Shown here: positions 17,030 through 27,900 of the stretch, one piece after another
How positions within the stretch are numbered: the stretch's first letter is position 1
How the letters are laid out: the number at the start of each line of letters is the position of its first letter
NCBI RefSeq assembly: GCF_000004195.4
Contig: NC_030684.2
Location: 105,725,929-105,789,928 of the forward strand
Direction of reading: 5' to 3'
Length of the DNA stretch: 64,000 bases
From: Xenopus tropicalis
Lineage: Eukaryota; Chordata; Amphibia; Anura; Pipidae
Position numbers and translations under genes: made by a program
Notes under the pieces: model-generated
Database searches by the model: none
Told to the model about the DNA's origin: nothing
The model's input: the letters and a program-made list of their open reading frames with translations, nothing else

Positions 17030-17275
17030 CTGGTAAAGGGAGAAACAGCAGTAAAGGACTTCAGACATTTTACACCTGATAAAATATACAGTACAGTGCT
17101 TTATCTTCTTAGGCCCTTGCTCTATAAATTAGCTTTATTATAGATTAGGAAATTATTATTACCTTGAGGAGCAATAGTGCAAAAACATACAGAGAGAAGT
17201 GTGAAATAAATCTCAGGTTGTGTGCTTTCTCAGGGTATTAGTGCTTTCTTTGCTAAACAACCTATGGGCCTTTAA

Positions 17276-17708
17276 AGGAAAAGTAACACTAAAAATTTTT
17301 AACTAAAAAATCTATTCTACCCTGCCCCAATAATTGCCCTATCCTGAAAACTATTTGTTATTTTGAATGCTGTAGAACAAAATACCTGTTAAAAGTTGCC
17401 TTCCGGTCATTTGAAGAAAGGCGATATGACGATGCAGGTGAAGCATCCACTATGCGGCGATCGATTGATCGAGCCTAGCCTTGCTTCTGTATAGGAAGGA
17501 GTCAGGCTAGGCTCGATCAATCGATCGCCGCATAGTGGTCGCTTCCCCTGCATCGCATATTGCCTTTCTTCAAATGACTGGAAGCCAACTTTTAACAGGT
17601 ATTTTGTACTACAGCATTCAAAATAATAAATGGCTTGTAGCATAGGGCAATTATTGGGGCAGGGTAGAATAGATTTTTTAGTTAAAAATTTTTAGTGTTA
17701 CTTTTCCT
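17276..17708. mobile_element. TTAA-flanked fold-back element (Kolobok/T2-like)
   Basis: TTAA at 17272-17275 and 17709-17712. Ends AGGAAAAGTAACACT and AGTGTTACTTTTCCT. The two halves are inverted copies over almost the full length, with an inner pair such as GGCTAGGCTCGATCAATCGA. It lies about 360 bases upstream of the SIL1-like start. Confidence 0.8.
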
Positions 17709-18004
17709 TTAAAATGTTCTAAAAATGTGTTAGGGGTAGCCCAGTTTGGGTGAGGGGGAAATTCTCCAAGGAGTCAATCAGACCAATCCTTGGATTAAGT
17801 TTGTAGGAAGGCTAGTTACACACACAGAGGCACGTGAGTTTTCTAATAATAATAAAAATATGTAGTTTTAGAGTAATTAAATACATAATCTTTTGCTCTA
17901 AACAGTTTGAATGAAGAAACAAAATAAACAATCTGGCCCTGGGTCTGCTAAAGAATAATTTCAACATTAAATAAATAATAATAGTATTGTTTTGCCTCCA
18001 ATAA

Positions 18005-18168
18005 CAGTTAATTTAATCTTAGTTGGGAACAAGTACAAAATACTGTTTTATAATTACAGAGAAAAATTAAATTATTTAAAAAAAATTAGAATTATTTAAT
18101 TAAAATGGAATCTATGTGGGAGAGCTTTCTGGATAATGAGATTCTGGATAATGTACCCCATACCATCT
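18005..18168. repeat. partial 'ggtatgggatcc'-family repeat
   Basis: Contains 'cttagttgggaacaagtaca' and, at the right end, 'tttctggataatgagattct' followed by CCCCATACC, as in the right halves of other copies. The left end is missing. Confidence 0.55.
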
Positions 18169-19660
18169 TACATTAAATTGTGGTACACAGAGGGTGTATC
18201 TACTAAGACAAAAATAGAAAACCTTATTTATTTCAATAGGGAATGCTACAGAACCGGGGCACCTTTTGAATAAAACAGTTTCTTATTATAAAACATGACT
18301 GCTGCCATAAATATTTTATATTAATATTTTACTTTGTCCATGTAACCTACATACTCTAGAACTACATATATAATATAAGTTAAAGCATAAAAAGACAGTA
18401 GATCAGCATAGCCAGCCCTCACTAATAGTAGTTATAATATTACAAATAATATTAAGCCATGCCTTTAATAAAAATCTGTAAAATATATCATTTGAAATAA
18501 ATACACATTATGTGCATATATGATAGCTTAATTCCTGCTTCTGTAAGGTTCAGCATGCAGGGTTGCTATGGGGCAGGGTTGCTATGCCAGATCTCTGCTT
18601 TTACAGCTGCACTTCTCCAACCATGGAACTCCAGCTCCTGACACACTGCTGTTTGGGAAGATGGGAGATGTTACCTAGAGGGCAGATGAGACTAGAGACT
18701 TACACAGCGTGGGCCCCTCACTTACCCGGCTCATATGCGTCTCACTTTCCCAAGTGAAGCCAGCTGCTTCTTTACTTCCAACACGTCAGCTTACTTCTGC
18801 ACATGTGCGCAGCTGCTTAAAGCGGCAATGCTCACACAAGAGCCAGAACCTTAAAGGGGACATTGCGTCTGCCTTATCTCCTACTAATATACTCCTCTTT
18901 TACATGTATAGTGGTCAAAAGTAGTTTAAACCCGTATTTTACCTCTTTAAAATGACACTAGAGAAAGATCCTGTCTGGCAAGTATCTGGGCTAAACTGAG
19001 AACAGAGCATGTCCTTTCATTCTTGCACAGGAAGTGATCGTACCTGTGAGTGACAGGCAGAACTCTGCAATAGCAGCCCAAGTCCCGCCCCCACATCTTT
19101 GTTTTGATCCCAGTCGGATCAACCTGTTTCAGATTCTTCCTGCTCATGGTGATTGGTGGAGCTGTACATTTGTACCCAAACTCTATAGTTCTCTTGTGAT
19201 TATTATTTATGTGGATGTGCTGATCACATGTATCCAGGGGTGGGCTGGAGGGGGTCACTAAAGGAATTCTGATTTGTGTTTTTCTTTGTATAGAAGCTTA
19301 CAATGACTGTCACATGAAGCTGCGAATGGGTTCCTGGATAGAAAATAAGGCCCTGGGTGGCGGCTCTGCAGCTCATACAGAACAAGAACAGCTTAGCCCC
19401 TAGGCTGGAAAAAGTGATTGTTCTCAATAACAGCTGGTGAGCTGCCTTATGATGTATTCACTGATCAGTGGCATAAATACTATAGAGGCAGACCCTGTGA
19501 TCATGGGGTGGCCTGGGCTGGTCTTTTTTGTGTTGAGCTCCACTGGCTTGACAGACTTAAGAGTTGTCTAGTGGGACAATATGCAATGAAGATAGCAGTA
19601 TTGTAGCTTAGGGTGAAGACATATGGAGCTACTAGTAGCAGCTACTTGTCATGGCTACAG
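18169..19660. other. intergenic region without visible gene
   Basis: Contains short open frames without domains. A stretch near 19083-19160 with 'cccgccccc' and 'gattggtgg' (a CCAAT-like box) could belong to a promoter, but nothing ties it to a transcript. Confidence 0.3.
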
Positions 19661-19664
19661 GAAT

Positions 19665-19843
19665 AGACAGCTCATTGATGCGGTCCCCAAACCAACTGCC
19701 CCATTGCCGCCAATCAATCAAAATTTTTTTTTTACCTACACGCTCCCCGATATCGCCCACCCATAGGTGGGGATATCGGGTGAAGAGCCACTCGCTGGGC
19801 GATCTCGCCAAGCGAGCGAATCTTAACGTGTATGGGGACCTTT
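19665..19843. repeat. partial Harbinger-like MITE
   Basis: The right end reads cgaatcttaacgtgtatggg followed by GACC and TTTA, almost the same as the right end of the element at 54950-55241. The left end is not recognisable. Confidence 0.45.
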
Positions 19844-19881
19844 AGACTGGACCACCTACCACCACCTGCCCTCTTCCTTAA

Positions 19882-20366
19882 AGGAGACATATCCTATAAA
19901 AATTATGAATGTACCAGGGAATTATACTCCTCTAGATATAGAAGGATTGTGCTTAAAAAGTTGTGTTTCTGACTGATTTATTGAGAAATTCCCCCCAAAC
20001 CCCACTAGCCCCGCCCATCTGTTCCACTTCCTGCTAGCTGAATTCTCTGGATGAGCTGGGGAGCCAGCGGCCCTCCGTACCCTGCACTGTAGGATAGGAT
20101 AGGGAACTGAAGCCTGTCTGTGCTTGTGTGAGTGCAGGGCTGTGATTGGCTCTCCCCCTCCTACTGTGCTTCTGGCAGGGACCGTTAGGACACGCCCACC
20201 CCTCATTTGAAACCCAGACAGGGACCTGAGAGGATCTATAGGGAGCTCCAATAAAGGGGCCATTGTTACAGATAGGGTTAGTGTTTAGCCCAAAGGGAAA
20301 CCAGCACCGGATATTATTCATAATTACCTACAGGGTTAGGGGTTTCCCATTTATCCAATGTCTCCT
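19882..20366. mobile_element. TTAA-flanked element ('aggagacatatcc' family)
   Basis: TTAA at 19878-19881 and 20367-20370; termini AGGAGACAT and ATGTCTCCT (with one base between in the right copy). No transposase frame. Confidence 0.65.
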
Positions 20367-20949
20367 TTAACACTAATGCATTTTAAAAAGCACTCACAGA
20401 GGTGAGGAGAAATTGTGATCTCTGCACAAGGAAAGCTAAAAAACTGGTAGCTATTTAGGCTACTTGGGCACTACCCCCTGAGGCATGGAGCACACCTTGT
20501 CTCAAGTCAGAATACCCTGCCTATGAGTCCTGCCAGCATACCACATGGAGAGCAGCTCCTGGTGCATTTATACCCCCAGTCATACTCCAGTAATCCCAAA
20601 ACTACCTCCCAAAAATACATTGCCATAAGATGAACAATACTGTTTCTGTCATAAGGGACCTTATTAAGAGCCACAAGTGCTGACCATATAATTGTAATAG
20701 CTCAGTCTATGCTGACAGCTACATGGTAGACAATACGCCCCAAGTACCACTGCCCTAAGGTTAAAGGGAATCAGTGCTTGTGTGACAGCAGGAGGGCCGC
20801 AGCGTACAAATAAAAGGGTCTGCTTTTGGAGGCTGTTATGCACATACAAGTGTTGTGAATGAGAGTTAAAATATAATAAAAAGAACAACAGAAAATCACT
20901 GTTCGGAGAGAGCTGCGCTGCACTAATCACCATTAGCAGCAAAACCCTT

Positions 20950-21125
20950 TGGGAGCAGAGACGGGGGCGGGGTTTGTGCTTCCATTGAATAGTGTTGCTT
21001 GTCACTCACTGACATGACCACTTCCTGTGGAAGAATGAAAGCATACGCCCAGCAGTCATTTCAGCCCTGGCACTGAGCAGAGTGGATCTTTCTGTAGCTC
21101 TGCTACACTGACGGTTTTAAGAGGT
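20950..21125 (+). promoter_or_regulatory. possible ubr1 promoter / 5' UTR exon region
   Basis: Holds a GC box (GGGGCGGGG at about 20964) and an ETS-like ACTTCCTGTGG. It ends with a donor-like AAGAG/GTAAAA near 21122. This lies about 0.8 kb upstream of the proposed ubr1 start. Inferred from position and motifs only. Confidence 0.25.
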
Positions 21126-21921
21126 AAAATGCAATTTTAGACATTTTTTTGAGAGCCCTACACATGTAAACGAAAGGGGCATATAACATAATGTAATGAG
21201 GATGACTCAATATGACTCAATTGTCTTTGTAACACCGACTTGCAGGGATGTCGTTCAGCCTCCCTAATAGCTGCTTCTCTGCATCCGTTCCAGTTTTAGT
21301 AGAAATGCAGGATGAGATCAGTAATTAAGGCTTGTTTGCCTGAGCTGTATATTTGCAGGAATGCCAACAAAAATCATGTCATAATGATCACTCCTGTGCA
21401 TTTTTGTGACCTTTTCATGTTACCATTTAGTATGAAGAGGAATAAAGTTTTGAAAAATCTATGTTCCTAATTCTTTTAACTTTATGTTGTTTTAAGTTTC
21501 TACAGATCCAACATTTATGTGCTTTTTTTGAATTTATATTTTCAGGCAGTTAACATCACACTAAAAAAATATAAAAGTGCAGTTCATTTTCAGCTTGACT
21601 TGAAGATTATTCAGCCTTGAATTGTCACGGATATGCCTGCTGGGGACGCACTGGGATTTACAAAGCTGAAAGTGCTGAAGCACTTGTGTATTTATGTTGT
21701 TGTATTCTGAAGAGCACAGGTCCTGATATAATTAGTGACACATACTGCCTGCCTGGACTCTTTGCACTCACTGACTAACGTTCTATTATACCACCATTGT
21801 CTCTACCATACCCCTGCAAGTGCAACTTGATGTGAAACCCAGTTGGGCCTTTACTGGGCTCCCAGGTGCTGTTGTGCTGTCTGGGTGATGTGACAGGGCA
21901 GCTGTGTCAGGAACTGTGAAG

Positions 21922-21987
21922 ATGGAGTCTGGAGGTGGAGGATTGGAGCAAAGCAGGGAGCCAGGGGATGGAGAAATGCTTGCCATG
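21922..21987 (+). CDS. ubr1: ubr1 candidate coding exon 1
   Basis: ATG in good context (AAG before ATGG), 22 codons [20 protein letters not shown].., then a GTGAGA donor, phase 0, which matches the phase needed by exon 2. Mammalian exon 1 is also short, acidic and poorly conserved. The call rests on phase, position and donor, not on sequence identity. Confidence 0.6.
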
Positions 21988-24900
21988 GTGAGAATACATC
22001 TGCTGGTTAATTTAAGCAATATGGGCCTGTATGACAGCTGTAGGACAGCAGCTCCCTCTTTAACTGGTGACACTGGGAGTTCAACAACACAGGTTGTTGG
22101 ATACAGAGGGTATGGTACAGCAGGGGCAGTAAGAGGTCAGTGCAGAAAGTGGTGCCATTGAAACTGGCACAACAGGCATCTAGGGCACTACCTACTTAAT
22201 GCATAATAGGGTAAAAGAAGGCTTAGTTTAGGTTTATCTGCCTAAATCTTAGAAGTTTGGAGCTGGTGAGTAAGTTGTGGCAACCAGTCAAAACTTTTCA
22301 GCCGGCCAACTGCAAATCAGCTTACTGAATAAGCCCACATTTTATCTGAAATGGGCAGAGAATAGATGCTAGGCATTGTTTGGTAACTGACAACATAAGA
22401 GAAAAATACCCAGTAGTAGAGAGCTCGGTGCACGGTGCTGGAGGGATCAGCACCCTCCCAATTAACTTAAGAACAAGAAAAGAGCGCTGGCACTTGGATT
22501 AAGCAATAGCAGGGCAAGCCCTTGCAAATTATTTTTCTTGTTCTTGGTAACAGACAGCAAAAGGAGGAATGAAGGGTAATCCATGGGTATTGGCAAACAG
22601 GAAGGAAGCAGGGAGGATGGGCACCATTTGGTATCCAGGTGGTCAGCAGTGCCATGCTACTTAAAGGAACAGTAACACGAAAAAATTAAAGAGCTTTTAA
22701 GTAATAAAAATATAATGCACTGTTGCCCTGCACTGGTAAAACTGGTGTGTTTGCTACAGTAACCCTACTATAATTTATATAATAAGATGTTGTGTAGCCA
22801 CGGGGGCAGCCATTCAAGCTGGAAAAAAGGAGAAAAGGCACAGGTTACATAGCAGATAACGGATAAGCTCTGTAGAATACAATAGTGTTTTATCTGTTAT
22901 CTGCTATGTGCCTGTGCCTTTTCTCCTTTGAATGGCTGCCCCCATGGCTACATAGCGGCTTATTTATATAAATGATAGTAGACTTTCTGAAGTAAACACA
23001 CAACTTTTACCAGTGCAGGGCAGCAGCACATTATATTTTAGTTAGTTTTATACACTTTCATTTTTTTCTGTTACTGTTCCTTTAAGGGCCAAAGCCATTG
23101 TTACAATTACATTTGATTCATGGGAGCCAATGCATTAAGGAGCTCATCCTGCCTGGCCTGAAATGAGTGACCAGAAAGTTACCAATACCAAGTTTCTTCC
23201 AACTAGCTGCTCAAAGCCAAAGCGATGTGTATGTTTTCTCACCAGTGATTTACATTATTGCCCGTGGGAAAACATTTTCAGGATATTAGTTGTTTGTGGT
23301 AGAGGAGATTTTTCACGTGTGCCATCAACCTAAGTGCACTGGTATACTTTTTTTTATATAAATTCCTTTTTGGGATTAGTCTGTATGTTCATTTAGTTTA
23401 GGAACACTGTGTGACGGCAATGGTGTATGCTCAGTGGGTATGACTATGTGATAACTGTTAGGGCACACCATTTAAATATCACATACAAATACTGTAGGTA
23501 GGAAAGCAGTAATAAACAGTAGCTCAGTATGCTTTGTAGAAAAAGCACTTTACAAACTCTGGCTTGGGTTTGGTAATTCTATTTTTACTTTGGATGCCAC
23601 TTGTTGCTTCAGTGTACGGTACCTCTTATATAGAATGTTCAGGACCTGGGTCTTTCACTGCAGAAAACCCAGCACTCCCATTGTAACTAACGCTATGTTT
23701 GCCTTTCCATTAGCATAAGACATTAGCTGCCACTGGAACAAGGAAGCTCTAGGGCTCATTTACTCTGGAAATTATCTTCTTCAGTTATATGTAGCAGATT
23801 TTATCTTTATTATTAACCAACAAATTCTGCAGTGCTTTACAGTAAATGGGTTTATGCATTGAACATACAGAATTACCTACAAAGCAACCAATAACCGATA
23901 CAAGAGGCAAAGAGGTCACTGCCAAAAAATTCTTACTAAAAAAAAAAAAGCAGTAATTTTTTTTTTGTTTACTATAGTTGACAAGGAAAGCCTAATGCAC
24001 TGTGCGTAACAATATGGAATCCTCAGTGAATTCAGTTGCAAGTTTTTTGAGGGTTGGCTGGTGCTCCCTTTAGGGAAAAAAATACACCAGCCCAGGGAAA
24101 AAAGTACAAATACTTTCATGTTTCTTACCTTTCCCAGGGTGCACAGTGTGGCTCAGAGTCCCAAATCCCAAATTTTTGCTCTATTAAGCATGCATGAGTC
24201 TAAGTCGGCAGGGTGATGCCTGGAAAAAGTAGGAATTCTAAGGAAGCATTTGTATATTTGGGTTTCTGGAGATAGAGTCCAGTGTCAGAGACAACTAAAC
24301 ACATACACTAAGGCCACAGTCAGACGTGGTGTACGTCTGTTCTCTCCATCTGAATTTTGTAGGTAGGTGAAGGAGAGTGGATCTGCTCTTATCTGCAGCT
24401 CCGTGTGGCTGCACTGACAAGCACAGTGTCAGCCTAAATGCGGGTACACAAGAGATCAGCCTGAAAAGCATGAAAAGGGGCATGAGTGCGCTTCTCCCCA
24501 TTTGTCTATAAAAACATAAGCAGAGAGAAGTGGACGGGACATCACATGTGTCTGTAGCCCAGCGTTTTTCAACCGCTGTTGTGCCGCAAGATGTTGACTG
24601 GTGTGCCGTAGGCAGGGCCGCAATTTTTACTTTCAAAGGGGGCCCGGCGATGCTACAGTTTTTCTTAGTAGCTCGGGCCCCCTTTAATAAAATCCGGGCC
24701 CTGTCATTGGTTGCGCCCCGTGTGTACGGGTGACGTCAGTACGCACGGGGCGCAACGTTATAAAAGGGCCTGTGTGCGGTCGCGTGTAGGCAGAAGTGCA
24801 GTGGCGGCGCGCCTGAGGGATACGAAGATGCTGCTGAAGCCACCGGAGAAGCCGCCGAAGAGCAGAAGTAAAATGCTGCTGGGCACCAATGTATTAGGGG

Positions 24901-27900
24901 GGCCACGGGGCACACTGACTTATGGGGGCACTGCTGCTGGGCACCAATGTACTAGGGGGGCTGGCTCTTGGCACCAATGTACTGGGGGGCACTGCTGCTG
25001 GGCACCAATGTACTAGGGGGGCACTGCTCTTGGCACCAATGTACTAGGGGGGCACTGCTCTTGGCACCAATGTACTAGGGGGGCACTGCTGCTGGGCACC
25101 AATGTACTAGGGGGGCACTGCTCTTGGCACCAATGTACTAGGGGGGCACTGCTGCTGGGCACCAATGTACTAGGGGGGCACTGCTCTTGGCACCAATGTA
25201 CTAGGGGGGCACTGCTGCTGGGCACAGAGTTAAATTTTTTAACATTTTCTAATGGTGGTGTGCCTCGTGATTTTTTTCATGAAACAAGTGTGCCTTTGCC
25301 CAAAAAAGGTTGAAAACCACTGCTGTAGCCTAAGGCTAGTGTCACACCAGCCATTTTTTCCACCAATAGAGAAAATTCTGGGTAACTCCCTTTGCTGACA
25401 GAGAAAATGCCTTATTTATTTTCAGATGTTTTATAAACAGCTCTTAGCAAATATTTATATTACTTTTTAAACTATGTTGCAAGTGCCAAGCTCCTCCAGC
25501 AAGGCGGGTCTGTAAAATCTGCGGGCTTGTGTTACATTGTTTCAAACACCAGAGCCACCAGGGCAGAGAATAGAAAAGGACAGGCAGACACTGCTTTTAA
25601 TAGCAGTTATATATACAAATAACTAAAAAAACATTACTAATGTGTAATGAATATATTTATTGCAACGTTGTTCAGAATTCAGTTTTCTTTTATTAGGCAA
25701 AAAATTATTTTTGCGGTTGACATGTCCTTTAAGGAGGCCTGAACAAATGTTAAGCCACAACTGGGGCTTGAAATGAAAAAGCTTGAATACCTTTGCTCTG
25801 CAGCAGTGCTACTGTTCATACTAGAAGAGCAGGAGAAGGGAAACCTGGCCAAACATTTTTAAAAATATCTCTTGCCATCAGCATGTTACACTGGGATAAG
25901 AATATCTATAAGATGACCTTTTGGCTGCTTCAGTGTGTCCCACACATAATAAGCTTATGCTTAAAATTATCAGGAAATAAATGAAGCTGATCCTTTAGTG
26001 ACTGTTAAGGGTTGGACATTTGTTGTCCTCTGTGGAGTAGTTTATGCGTATGCGACAAAAAATCCTATATTCCAGTATTTTAATGGAGCATGATCCATAG
26101 TCAGAGTGACCCGTAAGGTTAATTTACAAACACAGTGCAGTGTGCAAACTGCAAATTTTTTTTTAATGGGATGTTATTGAATTTTGATTTATATAGAACA
26201 TTGCTGTCTTATTTATGTACTTCAGCTATCATATTGCGAGGACATTTATTTCAGGGGTTAGGGGGGGGTGAAAGGTGTGTTAGTTCGGGGGAGGTAGGGG
26301 GTCAAACTGTCTAGCACCTCTGCAGCAAAAAAAAAAAAAATTCCAGCATAATTGCCCCCATGAGGGGAATTGTGCCCGATGGGTCAAAACGATTGCAATT
26401 GCTCATGATTGGTAATTTGGTGCAAGTTGTAGCTTGTACCATACAGAAGTGCAATGAGTTTGTTTAGATAAAAGTATATTAAATGCAAGGTGTCCGCACA
26501 AAACATTTGCACCCATTTTACCACAACTGCATTTTTAAATGACCCTTAGAGGGGACATTTACCAACATTTTTTTTTTCTATGATTCGTTTTGTATTGTGC
26601 TAAAACTAAAATTGTTTGTATAAAAAAAAATCACTATTTGTAATTTATTAAGCAGAAAAACACTTATACAAAACATTGCCATCTTAAAGCTGCTTTTTTC
26701 GTTTGTAAGCCCACAAAGTTTGGTGGAAAAACCATGAAAAAGGTGTGGTTTTCACTTTCTTTTTGTTTTCATTCCACATTTTAATTAGTTTGTGCTTTTC
26801 AATATAGATCTTTTAATAAATAACTAGATGTTTGTGGTTTTAGTGGAAATAAGTTTAGTCATCATTTCAAAAACCTCTAAACCACGAAAATCAGAATGTT
26901 AATAAATCTGCCCGATATAGTCAGACTGACTTGGGATGTGCAAGCTGGAGAAAAATTGTCTAAAACCGTTTTTAAACAAATAAATAACTTGAAAATGGTA
27001 CAACGTTGCCTTATGTGCTAAACTGGAGAATTGTTTTTAATACTGCCAAATTGTCACTTTTGGGTTTACATCTGCTTTTAAAGACCTTGGATAGAAACAA
27101 TGAATAATAAACAATAAAATACAAGTATTGCAAAAGATTACAGGCTTGTTACTTCATTTACATTGCTTTAAAGAACGTTTCAACCCCAAAATAATTTTTT
27201 GCCTAATTAAAGAAAGCATCAATCTAATTAACTTTCCAATGTGAATTTACTGAAATTTTTTTAGTGCTTTAAAAGTTATTTGTAAATGTAATGGCTATAG
27301 AAAGCAGCATTTGCTGAACTCCTGGGTGTTACTTTTTAAACAGTGTTGCAAAGGTCAGACTCCTCCTGCACAGCAGGTCTGTCAGTCTGCTGCCTTGTGT
27401 TACATTGTTTCAAATGCCAGGGCCACCAGGGCAGAGAATAGAAAAGGACTGGCAAACACCTTCTAATAGCAATTATATATTTACAAATAACTCAGAAACC
27501 ATTGCAAATTTGTAATGAATGTATATCGCAAAGTTGCTTGGAATTATGTTTTCATTTATTAGGCAAAAAATTACATTTTGGGTTGACTTGTTCTTTTAAG
27601 ATTTTTTTTACCATCACCATCTTTTACTTGGCTGTAATTAAGCCACTTTACAGAGGAACCAAGTACTTTGGGTCAGTACAGTTTTGAGTGAAGAGGAATT
27701 GTGGCCTGGGTATCGGGGTTAGCTGCTATATTCACTTGGTGGGTGCTTTTTGGGGAGATTAGTTGCCCGTGACAATAGAGGTTTGTCGCGTGGCGACTAA
27801 TGACCCGTGTGTCACAGCCCTTAACTACAGTAATTTATTATCTTTTTAGCTCGCTGATACCTTTTCAGCACAGTAGTTAACAGGAGGGGACAAGGTAGAA

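Larger units (their letters stand above)
24560..25322. mobile_element. non-autonomous hAT element with inner promoter-like block and minisatellite
   Basis: The 8-bp duplication CTGTAGCC flanks both sides (24552-24559 and 25323-25330). Inverted ends CAGCGTTTTTCAACC and GGTTGAAAACCACTG. Inside are a CCAAT-CRE-TATA block (24706-24766), then about ten copies of a 31-bp repeat. No transposase frame is present; the open frames here are tandem-repeat translations. Confidence 0.85.

Noticed and set aside
18947..19261. Two opposite-strand frames of 75-103 codons
   Set aside because: No domain, no splice context and no similarity I recognise.
21786..22161. Longer overlapping frames on both strands around the ubr1 start
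   Set aside because: The minus-strand frame is a shadow, and the plus-strand frame reads through the GTGAGA donor into the intron.
24711..25225. Open frames on both strands with repeated '[21 protein letters not shown]'-like units
   Set aside because: They are translations of the 31-bp minisatellite in the hAT element; the frame stays open only because the repeat has no stop codons.
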